Positions 50,003 to 59,764 of a stretch of DNA of 64,000 bases are shown one piece after another. The notes beneath the pieces are model-generated. The model ran no database searches, had not been told where the DNA came from, and saw only the letters and a list, made by a program, of their open reading frames with translations. Within the stretch, counting starts at the first letter, position 1. Each line of letters begins with the position of its first letter. The stretch spans positions 5,881 to 69,880 of the forward strand of contig JBDHRV010000002.1 of NCBI GenBank assembly GCA_039807745.1, given 5' to 3'. The position numbers and the translations under genes are program-made. Origin of the DNA: JAEUMW01 sp039807745. Lineage in GTDB: Bacteria > Pseudomonadota > Gammaproteobacteria > Burkholderiales > JAEUMW01.

Positions 50003-52696
50003 ATGAAGCGCATGCTTTTCAACGCGACCCAATCGGAAGAACTCCGGGTCGCAATTGTAGACGGTCAGAAGCTCGTTGACCTCGATATAGAGTCGGCAGG
50101 AAAGGAACAACGCAAGGGAAACATCTACAAGGGCATCATCACCCGGATCGAACCGAGTCTGGAGGCCGCATTCGTCGACTACGGCGCGGATCGGCATGGT
50201 TTTCTGCCGTTCAAGGAAGTCAGCCGAAGCCTTTTCCAGGCTGGCGTCGAAGTCTCCCGCGCCCGCATCCAGGATGCACTCAAGGAGGGTCAGGAGTTCA
50301 TCGTCCAGGTGGAGAAGGACGAACGCGGCAACAAGGGCGCCGCGCTCACCACCTTCGTCAGTCTCGCCGGACGTTATCTCGTCCTGATGCCCAACAACCC
50401 CCGTGGCGGCGGCGTATCGCGCCGCGTCGAGGGTGAGGAGCGCGACGAGCTGCGCGATCTGGTCGGCCAGCTCGACGTGCCGCAGGGCATGAGCATCATC
50501 GCCCGCACCGCTGGCATCGGCCGGACCCTGGAGGAGCTCGACTGGGATCTCAACTACCTTCTCCAGCTCTGGCGTGCGATCGAGAACGCATCCCGCCTGC
50601 AGTCCGGTTCGTTCCTGATCTATCAGGAGTCGAGCCTCGTGATCCGCGCCATTCGCGACTACTTCCAGCCCGAGATCGGGGAGTTGCTGATCGACACGGA
50701 GAGCATCTACGACCAGGCCCGGCAGTTCATGGGGCACGTGATGCCGAGCAACGTCAGCCGCGTGAAGCTCTACAAGGACGACGTCCCGCTCTTCTCCCGC
50801 TTCCAGATCGAGCACCAGATCGAGACCGCCTACTCGCGCCATGTGCAGCTGCCCTCCGGCGGCGCAGTGGTGATCGACCACACCGAGGCGCTGGTCGCGG
50901 TCGACGTGAATTCCGCTCGAGCCACGCGCGGCGGCGACATCGAGCAGACCGCTCTCAACACCAATCTCGAGGCAGCCGACGAGATCGCCCGGCAGCTGCG
51001 CCTGCGCGACCTGGGGGGTCTCATCGTCATCGACTTCATCGACATGGAGTCGACGCGCAGCCAACGCGAAGTGGAGAACCGTCTGCGCGACGCCCTGCAC
51101 TTCGACCGCGCCCGGGTGCAGATGGGAAAGATCTCGCGCTTCGGCCTCATGGAGCTCTCCCGCCAGCGCCTGCAGCCGAGCCTCGGCGAAACCAGCCACC
51201 TGCCCTGCCCCCGCTGCCAGGGCACCGGACAGATCCGCAGCATCGAATCGACCGCGCTCCACATCCTGCGCATCCTGCAGGAGGAGGCGATGAAGGAGAA
51301 CACTGCTGCCGTGCACGCGCAGGTGCCGGTCGACGTGGCGACCTTCCTGCTGAACGAGAAGCGCTCGGACATCCACGGCATCGAGTCCCGCCTCAAGGTG
51401 AGCACGGTCCTCATTCCAAACGTCCATTTCGAGACACCCCACTACACAGTGACCCGGCTCAAGCACGACGAGCTCAACCGGTCCGAGCCGCTGCCTGCGA
51501 GCTATCAGATGGTCGAAGCCCCGCCCGAGGAGGAACAAACGCCCGTCCTGGCGCCGGAGTCCTTCGCCCCCCGCCCCGAGGCAGCAGTAAAGGGGATCAC
51601 CCCGACCCAGCCGGCACCCCTGGAGACACCGCGGCCACCGCCTGTCAGCGCACCCCCACCGGTATCACTCATCGACAAGATCTTCGGCTGGTTCCGCCGC
51701 AAGCCGGAGCCAGTGGCGGAGGTTCCCGTCAGGCCGGCGTCGCCGCAGCGCGGGCATCGGCGCGGCCGTGGCGATCGGGAGCGCGGCCGCCCGGAGCGAC
51801 GGGAGCGACGAGACGCTGACCGCAACCGCCAGGAGCCACAGACCGTGAGCGCTCGCCCGCCCGCGCCGCCATCCGATGTCCGACCGCCCCAGGCGGAACG
51901 CACCGAGCGGCCGGAGCGCATGGAACGCCGGGAGCGCGGCGAGCGTCGGGACCGCGGCGAGCGCCCGGAGCGAGGTGAGCGCCAGCAACGCCAGCAGCGT
52001 CAGCAAGGTACGGGGCCGCGCGAGGCAACGCCTCGTCTGCCGCTGGAACCGGGCCTGCCGGGTGAAGCACCCATGGAAAACGCGGAGATTCAGGAGAACC
52101 GGGGCCGTCGTCGCCGCGGTCGACGTGAACGCAGGCCGGAAGGCACGGGCAGCCCGGCCCGACAAGGCGCAGAAGTGGCGCTCGCCGAGGCGCCTGCACT
52201 GGCTCCGCTGCTCACAGCGGAAGAGCCCGTCGCGCGTGGCGAGGTGCCCGCCGAGGCCGCGCTTGCGCTCGACGTCGCGCCAGCAGCGCAGGCTGTTCTG
52301 CCACCGCCGGTGTACGTGGAGCCCGCGCAGCCCGCTCTTTCAACCCCTGTCGAACCGGTCTTCGCAGAAATCGTCCCGGCAGAACCGGTGTCTGTCGAGG
52401 TTGCCCTGACATCTCCTGCATTCGAGACGATCAAAGACGTTACGCCGGCTCTGGTCTCGATCGAGGAACCACCTCCCGCCGCAGCAGCGCACGCCCCCTC
52501 CCCCGTCGCCCCGCTACCGGCGCCGGTCGAGTTGCCGGAGGGAATGGTGATGGTGGAAACGGCTCCGGGTCGATCCCGGGTCGCTGCTGCGTTCGAGTCT
52601 GAGCCGCAGTCGGAGCCTCGGCGGGCACCCAGGCCGCGACCCGCTGCGTCATCGGCCGACGAAGAAACGCTCGTTCAGATCGAAACGCGCAAGTAG
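50003..52696 (+). CDS. rne: Ribonuclease E
   Basis: 897 residues. N-terminal catalytic half: RNase H-like start (MKRMLFNATQSEELRVAIV), S1 domain (about 38-120), 5' sensor, DNase I-like domain with metal ligands Asp301 (VAVDVNSA) and Asp344 (VIDFIDM), and the zinc link Cys402/Cys405 (CPRCQGTG). From about 530 the protein is disordered: an arginine-rich RNA-binding stretch (about 575-680), then a Pro/Ala/Glu-rich tail to the end, probably the degradosome scaffold. It starts mRNA decay and rRNA/tRNA processing. The amphipathic membrane helix seen in E. coli is not obvious. Confidence 0.96.
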   Translation: MKRMLFNATQSEELRVAIVDGQKLVDLDIESAGKEQRKGNIYKGIITRIEPSLEAAFVDYGADRHGFLPFKEVSRSLFQAGVEVSRARIQDALKEGQEFIVQVEKDERGNKGAALTTFVSLAGRYLVLMPNNPRGGGVSRRVEGEERDELRDLVGQLDVPQGMSIIARTAGIGRTLEELDWDLNYLLQLWRAIENASRLQSGSFLIYQESSLVIRAIRDYFQPEIGELLIDTESIYDQARQFMGHVMPSNVSRVKLYKDDVPLFSRFQIEHQIETAYSRHVQLPSGGAVVIDHTEALVAVDVNSARATRGGDIEQTALNTNLEAADEIARQLRLRDLGGLIVIDFIDMESTRSQREVENRLRDALHFDRARVQMGKISRFGLMELSRQRLQPSLGETSHLPCPRCQGTGQIRSIESTALHILRILQEEAMKENTAAVHAQVPVDVATFLLNEKRSDIHGIESRLKVSTVLIPNVHFETPHYTVTRLKHDELNRSEPLPASYQMVEAPPEEEQTPVLAPESFAPRPEAAVKGITPTQPAPLETPRPPPVSAPPPVSLIDKIFGWFRRKPEPVAEVPVRPASPQRGHRRGRGDRERGRPERRERRDADRNRQEPQTVSARPPAPPSDVRPPQAERTERPERMERRERGERRDRGERPERGERQQRQQRQQGTGPREATPRLPLEPGLPGEAPMENAEIQENRGRRRRGRRERRPEGTGSPARQGAEVALAEAPALAPLLTAEEPVARGEVPAEAALALDVAPAAQAVLPPPVYVEPAQPALSTPVEPVFAEIVPAEPVSVEVALTSPAFETIKDVTPALVSIEEPPPAAAAHAPSPVAPLPAPVELPEGMVMVETAPGRSRVAAAFESEPQSEPRRAPRPRPAASSADEETLVQIETRK

Positions 52697-52714
52697 CGAA
52701 CGATTTTCCAAGGA

Positions 52715-52745
52715 GGAAAGAGCGCGACGGCGCACTTTCCTTTTT
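52715..52745 (+). terminator. Intrinsic terminator of rne
   Basis: GGAAAG (52715-52720) pairs with CTTTCC (52735-52740). After one A/A mismatch GCGC pairs with GCGC around a 4-base loop, and five T follow (52741-52745). It lies 19 bases after the rne stop and just before the converging uvrB end. On the - strand no T-run follows, so it works for rne only. Confidence 0.85.
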
Positions 52746-52762
52746 GTCCATCCGGCGGCGCT

Positions 52763-54814
52763 TCAGCGTGGCTCTACGACGCCGAAGAGTTTCTCCTTCA
52801 GCGCCTTCAGGGCATCACGCGCCCGGGCAGCGCGCTCGAACTCAAGATTGCGCGCGTGCTCGAGCATTTCCTTCTCGAGGCGCTTGACCTCTCGTGTGAG
52901 TTCTTTTTCCGACAGGGCGAGCGCCGCAGGCTCGGCTCGATATACTCGCGTTCCCATCTCCCCCGGACGCGCAGCGTACACACCGTCGATCATGTCCCGG
53001 ACCTCTTTCTCGACGCCCTTCGGAGTGATGCCCCGCGCAGCGTTGTGGGCGATCTGCTTCGCGCGGCGTCGCTCGGTCTCGCCGATGGCGCGCCGCATCG
53101 AATCGGTGACGGTGTCCGCATACAGGATCGCCGTGCCGTTGATGTGCCGGGCGGCGCGCCCGATGGTCTGGATCAGCGAGCGCTCGGAGCGGAGGAACCC
53201 TTCCTTGTCGGCATCGAGAATCGCCACCAGCGACACCTCGGGCAGATCGAGGCCCTCGCGCAGGAGATTGATCCCGACGAGTACATCGAACTGTCCCAGC
53301 CGCAGATCACGAATGATCTCGACGCGCTCGACGGTGTCGATGTCCGAGTGAAGGTAGCGCACCTTCACCCCGTGTTCGGCAAGGTAGTCCGTCAGTTCCT
53401 CCGCCATGCGCTTGGTGAGCGTGGTCACCAGCACGCGCTCGCGCCGTGCCGCGCGCAGACCGATCTCCGACAGGAGATCGTCGACCTGAGTCGAGGCTGC
53501 GCGCACCTCGATGCGCGGGTCCACCAGACCGGTCGGCCGCACCACCTGCTCGACGACCTGCCCCTGGTGCGTCTGCTCGTAGTCGGCGGGAGTGGCCGAC
53601 ACGAAGATCGCCTGGGACACGAGGCGCTCGAACTCCTCGAACTGGAGGGGGCGGTTGTCGACCGCACTCGGCAGCCGGAAGCCGTAGTCGACAAGGTTCT
53701 CCTTGCGTGCACGGTCCCCCCGGTACATGCCGCCGATCTGCGGAATGGTGACGTGGCTCTCGTCGACGAAAAGCAGTGATCCGGCGGGCAGGTAGTCCAT
53801 GAGCGTGGGCGGCGGCTCGCCCGCGGCGCGCCCGGACAGGTGGCGACTGTAGTTCTCGATACCCTTGCAGAAGCCCAGTTCGTTCAGCATCTCCAGGTCG
53901 AAGCGCGTGCGCTGCTCGATGCGCTGCGCCTCCACCAGCTTGCCTGCCGTCTGGAACCAGGCGATGCGCTCGGCCAGCTCGATCTTGATCGCATCCATCG
54001 CGCGCAGGGTCGTGCTGCGCGGGGTGACGTAGTGACTCGATGGATACACGGTGAAGCGCCCCACCCGCTGTGCGATCTGGCCCGTCAACGGGTCGAACAG
54101 GAACAGCGTCTCGACCTCGTCGTCGAAGAGGCTCACCCGCAGCGCAGTCTCCGAATGCTCGGCCGGGAAGACGTCGATCACATCGCCCCGGACGCGGAAG
54201 GTGCCGCGCCGGAAGTCGAGCTCCGAGCGCTCGTACTGCATTTCCGCCAGACGCCGGATCACGTCGCGCTGGCTGATGCGCTCCCGCTCGCGCAGGTGCA
54301 GGATCATGCTGTGGTAGTCCACCGGGTCGCCGATGCCGTAGATGCAGGACACGGTCGCGACGATCACCGCGTCCGGGCGCTCCAGCAGCGCCTTGGTCGC
54401 CGACAGGCGCATCTGCTCGATGTGCTCGTTGATGCTCGAATCCTTCTCGATGTAGAGATCGCGCGAGGGTACGTAGGCCTCCGGCTGGTAGTAGTCGTAG
54501 TAGGAGACGAAATACTCCACCGCATTCTCGGGAAAGAACTCGCGGAACTCCGCGTAGAGTTGCGCCGCCAGCGTCTTGTTGGGCGCGATCACGAGCGCAG
54601 GGCGTCCGATCCGGGCAATGACGTTCGCCATCGTGAAGGTTTTGCCGGAACCGGTGACGCCAAGCAGCGTCTGAAAGACGAGCCCGTCCTCGATCCCCTC
54701 GACGAGCCGAGTGATCGCCTCCGGCTGATCGCCTGCCGGTTCGAACGGCTCGTGCAGGCGGAACGGGCTGCCCGGGAAGGCCGTGACGCGGCCACTGTCC
54801 GACAGATCGGTCAT
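52763..54814 (-). CDS. uvrB: Excinuclease ABC subunit B
   Basis: 683 residues. Helicase-fold damage verifier of nucleotide excision repair. Walker [10 protein letters not shown] near 52-60, the beta-hairpin region [12 protein letters not shown], helicase motifs ([34 protein letters not shown]) and a C-terminal UVR coiled coil that binds UvrC. I chose ATG 54814; the longer frame adds 34 unrelated residues. No clear LexA box is seen, only a half-site upstream. Confidence 0.97.
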   Translation of the reverse strand: MTDLSDSGRVTAFPGSPFRLHEPFEPAGDQPEAITRLVEGIEDGLVFQTLLGVTGSGKTFTMANVIARIGRPALVIAPNKTLAAQLYAEFREFFPENAVEYFVSYYDYYQPEAYVPSRDLYIEKDSSINEHIEQMRLSATKALLERPDAVIVATVSCIYGIGDPVDYHSMILHLRERERISQRDVIRRLAEMQYERSELDFRRGTFRVRGDVIDVFPAEHSETALRVSLFDDEVETLFLFDPLTGQIAQRVGRFTVYPSSHYVTPRSTTLRAMDAIKIELAERIAWFQTAGKLVEAQRIEQRTRFDLEMLNELGFCKGIENYSRHLSGRAAGEPPPTLMDYLPAGSLLFVDESHVTIPQIGGMYRGDRARKENLVDYGFRLPSAVDNRPLQFEEFERLVSQAIFVSATPADYEQTHQGQVVEQVVRPTGLVDPRIEVRAASTQVDDLLSEIGLRAARRERVLVTTLTKRMAEELTDYLAEHGVKVRYLHSDIDTVERVEIIRDLRLGQFDVLVGINLLREGLDLPEVSLVAILDADKEGFLRSERSLIQTIGRAARHINGTAILYADTVTDSMRRAIGETERRRAKQIAHNAARGITPKGVEKEVRDMIDGVYAARPGEMGTRVYRAEPAALALSEKELTREVKRLEKEMLEHARNLEFERAARARDALKALKEKLFGVVEPR

Positions 54815-54936
54815 GCTAGAATCCTCGGCAGAACAAGACCTCGAAGCAAATCGCGCTTGGACGACCGACAGTTTATTCCATTGCTGAGTTGGTTCGGTCT
54901 GGGGCGAGCCTCGCATCGCCGCACTGTGGAGCCAAG

Positions 54937-56160
54937 ATGAACGTCTCGATCACTTTCCCCTCACTGTTTGGCACGGTGGAGATGGCCCCGCGCGATCCGA
55001 TCCTGGGGCTCACCGAGGCGTTCAATGCCGATCCCCGCGCCGACAAGGTGAACCTCGGGGTTGGCGTCTACCTGGGAGACGACGGGAAAGTACCGCTCCT
55101 GGCTTCGGTGCGCGTCGCCGAGGGCGCGCGAATGCAAGCGCTGCCGTCGCGTGGCTATCTGCCGATCGACGGTCCCGCCCACTACAACCAGCTCGTACAA
55201 GACTTCGTCTTCGGTGCGACCTCACCGATCGTGAGCGAGGGCCGCGTCGTCACCATTCAGGCGCTCGGAGGAACCGGCGCGCTGAAGGTCGGTGCCGACT
55301 TTCTGCGGCGACATCTGCCTGCGTCCATCGTCTATCTCAGCGATCCAAGCTGGGAGAACCATCGTGCCCTGTTCGAGGCGGCCGGATTCAAGGTCGACAA
55401 CTACCCCTACTACGATGCCGCCACACACGGGGTCAGGTTCGATGACATGAAGCGACGGCTGGCGTCGCTCGAGCCAGGTTCCGTCATCGTGCTGCACGCC
55501 TGTTGCCACAATCCCACGGGGGCCGATCTCACGCAATCTCAGTGGCAGGAGGTCGTGGACATTGCTCAGGCGCGCGCGCTCGTCCCGTTTATCGACATGG
55601 CCTACCAGGGCTTCGCGGACGGTATCGACCAGGACGCGGCCGCGCCCCGTCTCTTTGCGAGCTCCGGCCTCTCCTTCCTGCTTGCGACCTCATTCTCGAA
55701 GTCGTTCTCGCTGTACGGCGAGCGGGTGGGCGCGCTCAGTCTCGTCACGGACAGCGATCGAGAGGCGGTGTGCGTGCTGTCTCAGATCAAGCGGCTCGTG
55801 CGTACCAACTACTCCAGCCCGCCGACCCACGGCCAGGCCGTAGTCGCTTCCATTCTGTCGGATCCCGAGCTGAGACAGAGCTGGGAAACGGACCTTGCCG
55901 GCATGCGCGATCGCATTTACCGGATGCGATCGGAACTGCTGGAAAGGCTGCGTGCTCGTGATCTGAGCATCGATCTCTCGTTCCTGCTGCGCCAGCGCGG
56001 AATGTTTTCCTACACCGGGCTCACCGCCGATCAGGTCGATCAACTGCAGACACGGTACGGCATCTATGCGGTGAGTACCGGCCGCATCTGCGTGGCGGCA
56101 CTCAATTCCCACAACGTCGACTACGTGGCGGATGCGCTCGCCGCGGTGCTCAGGATTTAA
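54937..56160 (+). CDS. Aromatic/aspartate aminotransferase (TyrB/AspC family)
   Basis: 407 residues, fold-type I class Ib PLP enzyme. [17 protein letters not shown] at the start, [13 protein letters not shown], the PLP Lys in [17 protein letters not shown], and the Arg near GRICVAALN that binds the substrate carboxylate. It transfers amino groups between aspartate or aromatic amino acids and 2-oxoglutarate. Which substrate it prefers cannot be read. It is divergent from uvrB, a common betaproteobacterial pairing. ATG 54937 gives the family start. Confidence 0.9.
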   Translation: MNVSITFPSLFGTVEMAPRDPILGLTEAFNADPRADKVNLGVGVYLGDDGKVPLLASVRVAEGARMQALPSRGYLPIDGPAHYNQLVQDFVFGATSPIVSEGRVVTIQALGGTGALKVGADFLRRHLPASIVYLSDPSWENHRALFEAAGFKVDNYPYYDAATHGVRFDDMKRRLASLEPGSVIVLHACCHNPTGADLTQSQWQEVVDIAQARALVPFIDMAYQGFADGIDQDAAAPRLFASSGLSFLLATSFSKSFSLYGERVGALSLVTDSDREAVCVLSQIKRLVRTNYSSPPTHGQAVVASILSDPELRQSWETDLAGMRDRIYRMRSELLERLRARDLSIDLSFLLRQRGMFSYTGLTADQVDQLQTRYGIYAVSTGRICVAALNSHNVDYVADALAAVLRI

Positions 56161-56179
56161 CGCAGAGCGGGGGTTCGCA

Positions 56180-57661
56180 TCAGCCGTCCAGTTGCAACCT
56201 GGGCTGCGTCAGACTTCCGCCGACGGAGATCGTGGCTGCACTGCTGCCCTGCGACTTGAGGCGCACGCTAAAGCTTCCCATGATCTGCCGCGAGGGGGTG
56301 ACGTCGAGATTTCCCTTTGCCGTCAGGAGTCCCGATCCGAGCTGCAGACGTCGAAAGGAGAGGCTGCGTCCCGCGGTCTGGAGGTTTCCCGTGAGCTCCT
56401 CGAACTGCGTCGCGCCGCCGTGCACGTTGCCGACGGCTGCCGCCGAAAGGTCGGTGTTGTAGAGCACGCCCCTCTTCACTCGAAAATCAACCCCCACACT
56501 CAGGTTCTCGAGTAGCGCGGCGGCGCTGACAGCCCGAGCAGAGAAGCTGCCGTCCGCATCCAGCCGGCCGCCTAACGCGATGTCCTGCGTGAAGCTGCCG
56601 ATGAGCGTCTGCACATCGAGATTCGCGGCGCTGAAGCGGCCCTCCGCGAGCAGCCCAGCCGTCCAATCGAGAACGAGGTCGCCCTTCACGAGGCCATCGT
56701 GCAAGAGAGCCTCGACCCGATCGAGCGCGAGGCGGTTGACACCGAGATTACCTGTCGCATCGAATCGTTCGAGGGTCACGCTGGGCACCGTCGGCGTCGA
56801 CCAATTGCTGGCGGAGAGCTCCACCGCCGAGCCCACGACGCTCGCCTGTGCTCTGCCTTCGTCGAGCGACAAGTTTGCGCGTTCGAGTGTGCCATCGGGC
56901 GCATAACGCACATCGCCGGAGAGCGGCGCCAGAACGATGCCGTTGAGATCGAGTCTGCTCGCCGCGAACGTCATCCGCTCGATCCTGATGCCGTCGGCGG
57001 TGAGCGCCGTCGCGCTGCTCTGTAGGAGCGCCAGGAGTTCCTCTGCCGACAGTCGCGCCTCGCGCAGTTCGAGGAGCGTGATCGATCCCGGCCGGCCGAA
57101 CAGCGTCGACCAGCCGGGTTGCGCGACTACCTCGCGCACCCGCAACGATTCGCCGACGGCAAGGTCGGTGAGCTTGAGCGCCGGACGTGGCGTGAAGACG
57201 ATCGAGCTGCTGCCGATCGACACATGCCGCGCAGACTTTGCAAGCGATTCCTCGATCTGCGAAGTAAGGCACTCCAGAGACTGATGAACCAGGAACAGCA
57301 CTACCACGACCGCGAGAAACGGCAGCAGGATCAGGATGCGGCGCGTCCACGTTGCGACAAGGCCCGCGAAGTCTATCCCCGCGGATCCGTCGTCGGGCGC
57401 CCAAGGCGTCGACGACGTCGCTGACTGGTTGGCGATTGGTGTGGGTCGCTGCGCGATGGTTTCGATGTAACCCTCTCGGAGCAACCGATCCAGGGACCGG
57501 GGAAGGTCGGGGAGCTGCGGCTTGAGTGAGGCTAGATCATCGACACTCGACTTGCCGTCGACCATCACGAGCACGAGCCAGGGCTCGTGGGGCAGCGAAC
57601 GCAGCGAAATCTCCCGCTCCCCCTTCGACGTCCTCCTGTATACGCATGTCGAATTCATCAT
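56180..57661 (-). CDS. AsmA-like protein with an extra N-terminal cytoplasmic domain
   Basis: 493 residues from ATG 57661 (57658 is equally possible, and the frame is open to a GTG at 57730). Residues about 1-70 form a small soluble domain, with YRRTSKGEREISL and LVMVDGKSSVDDL, resembling a domain seen at the start of several betaproteobacterial proteins. A linker, then one membrane segment at about 109-127 (ILILLPFLAVVVVLFLVHQ), then a long periplasmic part rich in beta-strand repeats ending in ISVGGSLTQPRLQLDG, typical of AsmA-type lipid-transfer proteins. No ribosome site is clear. Function is not known; AsmA assignment is moderate. Confidence 0.6.
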   Translation of the reverse strand: MMNSTCVYRRTSKGEREISLRSLPHEPWLVLVMVDGKSSVDDLASLKPQLPDLPRSLDRLLREGYIETIAQRPTPIANQSATSSTPWAPDDGSAGIDFAGLVATWTRRILILLPFLAVVVVLFLVHQSLECLTSQIEESLAKSARHVSIGSSSIVFTPRPALKLTDLAVGESLRVREVVAQPGWSTLFGRPGSITLLELREARLSAEELLALLQSSATALTADGIRIERMTFAASRLDLNGIVLAPLSGDVRYAPDGTLERANLSLDEGRAQASVVGSAVELSASNWSTPTVPSVTLERFDATGNLGVNRLALDRVEALLHDGLVKGDLVLDWTAGLLAEGRFSAANLDVQTLIGSFTQDIALGGRLDADGSFSARAVSAAALLENLSVGVDFRVKRGVLYNTDLSAAAVGNVHGGATQFEELTGNLQTAGRSLSFRRLQLGSGLLTAKGNLDVTPSRQIMGSFSVRLKSQGSSAATISVGGSLTQPRLQLDG

Positions 57662-57748
57662 GGGCGATGAGGAAGACTCAGCGCGCTTGCATATCGGGCG
57701 ATGCCGGGCCGCTGCTGCCCAGGAGCCCACCCTGCACGCCCTGCTCGG

Positions 57749-57777
57749 TTGACCAAGGATAAGTCAGACCTTATTAT
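57749..57777 (+). promoter_or_regulatory. Promoter of tRNA-Asn
   Basis: TTGACC (57749-57754) and TATTAT (57772-57777) are 17 bases apart. Transcription would start near 57784, nine bases before the mature tRNA. Confidence 0.8.
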
Positions 57778-57792
57778 AAGCGCCTCGAAAAT

Positions 57793-57868
57793 TCCCCGAT
57801 AGCTCAGTCGGTAGAGCGACGGACTGTTAATCCGCAGGTCCCTGGTTCGAGCCCAGGTCGGGGAGCCA
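57793..57868 (+). tRNA. tRNA-Asn (GTT anticodon)
   Basis: 76 bases including an encoded CCA (57866-57868). The 7-bp acceptor stem TCCCCGA pairs with TCGGGGA, the discriminator is G, the D-arm has AGCTCAGTCGGTAGAGC, the anticodon GTT is at 57826-57828 and the T-arm contains GGTTCGAGCC. It has its own promoter just ahead and stands alone, with no other tRNA next to it. Confidence 0.97.
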
Positions 57869-58045
57869 AGGCTTTTCGGCGGTTCCCGATCTGCGCGGTG
57901 GCTTCTTCATGCGTGATAAGTCGGTAATCCACTCGGGCCGTGACAGCAGCGCGCAGCTCCGCACACCCTGACTCGCGCTCCAGTTCTGCTAGACTCACGA
58001 CTCAAGTAAGTTTGGCTCGATCCGGACCGTGACTAGCGGGGGCGC

Positions 58046-59758
58046 ATGACGAGGAAGGCAAAGCCGTCTGCGCTCCGGCGCCCGGAGGATACCGACGGGC
58101 GATTCAAGGCGCTGGTCCAGAACTCCGCCGACATCATCACCATCCACGATCCGGATGGCATGACTGTCTTCGAGTCCCCCGCCGCCGCACGCGTGCTCGG
58201 CTATGGACCCGGTCAGCTTATCGGCCGCAACCCGTTCGACTCCATCCATCCGCGCGACGTTGGGCATGTGCGCGAAGTCTTCGCGCAGGTCGTTCGTGGT
58301 GAGATTCAGCCCGCTCCCGTCGAATTTCGCTTCCGGCGTGCCAACGGGTCCTGGATCCACTTGGAGGCAGTGGGTACCAACCTCCTGCACTATCCCGGCA
58401 TCGAGGGCGTCGTGCTTACGTCGCGAGACATCACTCAGCGTAAGCTGGCAGAGGAGCGGATTCAGTATCTCGCGCAGCACGACACGCTGACCGATCTGCC
58501 GAATCGGGTGCTCATGCGCGACCGCCTGAACATATCCATGGCCCAAGCCCAGCGGTGGCAGCAGATCGTCGCGGCCCTGTTGATCGATCTCGATCGCTTC
58601 AAGGTCTTGAACGATACGTTCGGTCCGGTCGTCGGCGACGAGATCCTGCGCGAAATGGCCGAGCGCTTGCGGCAATGCACGCGCGAAGGCGACACCGTCG
58701 CGCGACTCGGCGGCGACGAATTCATGGTGCTCTTGCCCAATCTCGCGAGCCCGCAAGGAGCAGCCGCGGTTGCGCAGAAGGTGCTGCAGTCGGTTGCTCA
58801 TCCATTGCGCATCAGCGGGCAGGAGATTTTCATGTCTGCGAGCATCGGAGTCAGCCTTTATCCGGACGATGCCGGGGACGCGGACGACCTCATCCGTAAC
58901 GCCGATACCGCGATGTACAGTGCGAAACGGCTGGGCCGCAACAACTATCAGTTTTATACGGACGATCTCAATTTACAGATGCGCGAGCGGCTCGTGATCG
59001 AGCACGGGCTCAGGCTCGCGGAGCAGAGAAACGAACTGCGTCTGCTGTATCAGCCGAAGATCGAACTCGGTCAGCGCACGATCACGGGTCTGGAGGCATT
59101 GGTGCGCTGGCATCACCCAACCCTGGGTTTGATCGCGCCCGATCGCTTCATCCCGATCGCCGAAGAAACCGGATTGATCGTACCGATCGGGGAGTGGGTG
59201 CTGAGAACTGCGTGTGAGCAGATTCGGGCGTGGCGCGACGAGGGATTTCACCTGCGGGTCTCGGTGAATCTGTCGGCGCGTCAGTTTCGGCAGGAGAACT
59301 TGGCTCAAACCATCTATCGCATCCTGTCCGAGACAGGCGTCCCCCCCAACTATCTCGAGTTGGAGATCACGGAAAGCGATGTCATGGAGAACGCGGAGTT
59401 GGCAATCGCAACTTTGGGCGAACTGAAGGGCAAAGGTGTCGACATCTCGATAGACGACTTTGGGACCGGTTACTCCAGTCTCAGCTATCTAAAGCGGTTT
59501 CCACTCGACATCCTAAAGATCGATCGATCCTTCGTGCGTGATATCCCAGCCAACGAAGACGATGCCGCGATCGTCGGCGCGATCATTGCCCTTGCACGCA
59601 GCATGGACATAAAGGTGGTCGCTGAAGGGGTCGAGACCGAGAGCCAAGCGGATTTCCTAAACCGCTCGGGCTGCGATTTCGCGCAGGGTTACTACTTCAG
59701 TCCGCCGGTCCCAGCCGAAGAAATCAGGAAGCTGCTGGCGGGGTGGACCTTTCGCTAA
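58046..59758 (+). CDS. PAS-GGDEF-EAL cyclic-di-GMP protein
   Basis: 570 residues, no membrane segment. PAS sensor (about 18-135), GGDEF domain (about 140-305) with intact GGDEF at 222-226 and an I-site RxxD at 213-216 exactly five residues ahead, EAL domain (about 315-565) with Glu350 in [42 protein letters not shown] and AEGVET all intact. So both synthesis and breakdown of c-di-GMP are possible on sequence. It converges on an exopolysaccharide protein gene; a regulatory link is inferred only. Confidence 0.93.
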   Translation: MTRKAKPSALRRPEDTDGRFKALVQNSADIITIHDPDGMTVFESPAAARVLGYGPGQLIGRNPFDSIHPRDVGHVREVFAQVVRGEIQPAPVEFRFRRANGSWIHLEAVGTNLLHYPGIEGVVLTSRDITQRKLAEERIQYLAQHDTLTDLPNRVLMRDRLNISMAQAQRWQQIVAALLIDLDRFKVLNDTFGPVVGDEILREMAERLRQCTREGDTVARLGGDEFMVLLPNLASPQGAAAVAQKVLQSVAHPLRISGQEIFMSASIGVSLYPDDAGDADDLIRNADTAMYSAKRLGRNNYQFYTDDLNLQMRERLVIEHGLRLAEQRNELRLLYQPKIELGQRTITGLEALVRWHHPTLGLIAPDRFIPIAEETGLIVPIGEWVLRTACEQIRAWRDEGFHLRVSVNLSARQFRQENLAQTIYRILSETGVPPNYLELEITESDVMENAELAIATLGELKGKGVDISIDDFGTGYSSLSYLKRFPLDILKIDRSFVRDIPANEDDAAIVGAIIALARSMDIKVVAEGVETESQADFLNRSGCDFAQGYYFSPPVPAEEIRKLLAGWTFR

Positions 59759-59764
59759 GAATGG

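Noticed and set aside
49916..51538. 540-codon frame antisense to the rne start
   Set aside because: Shadow of the RNase E catalytic domain, including its invariant residues on the other strand.
51729..52199. Leftward frames opposite the RNase E tail
   Set aside because: They arise from the repetitive Arg/Glu/Pro-rich codons of the disordered tail.
52715..52745. rne terminator as a bidirectional terminator for uvrB
   Set aside because: On the - strand the stem is not followed by a T-run.
54796..54806. CTGT-N3-ACAG near the uvrB start as a LexA box
   Set aside because: LexA boxes have eight bases between the half-sites; this has three and lies inside the coding region. Upstream there is only one half-site.
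57804..57998. Leftward 64-codon frame across the tRNA
   Set aside because: Its C-terminal part is the antisense translation of tRNA-Asn, a well-known false gene in databases.
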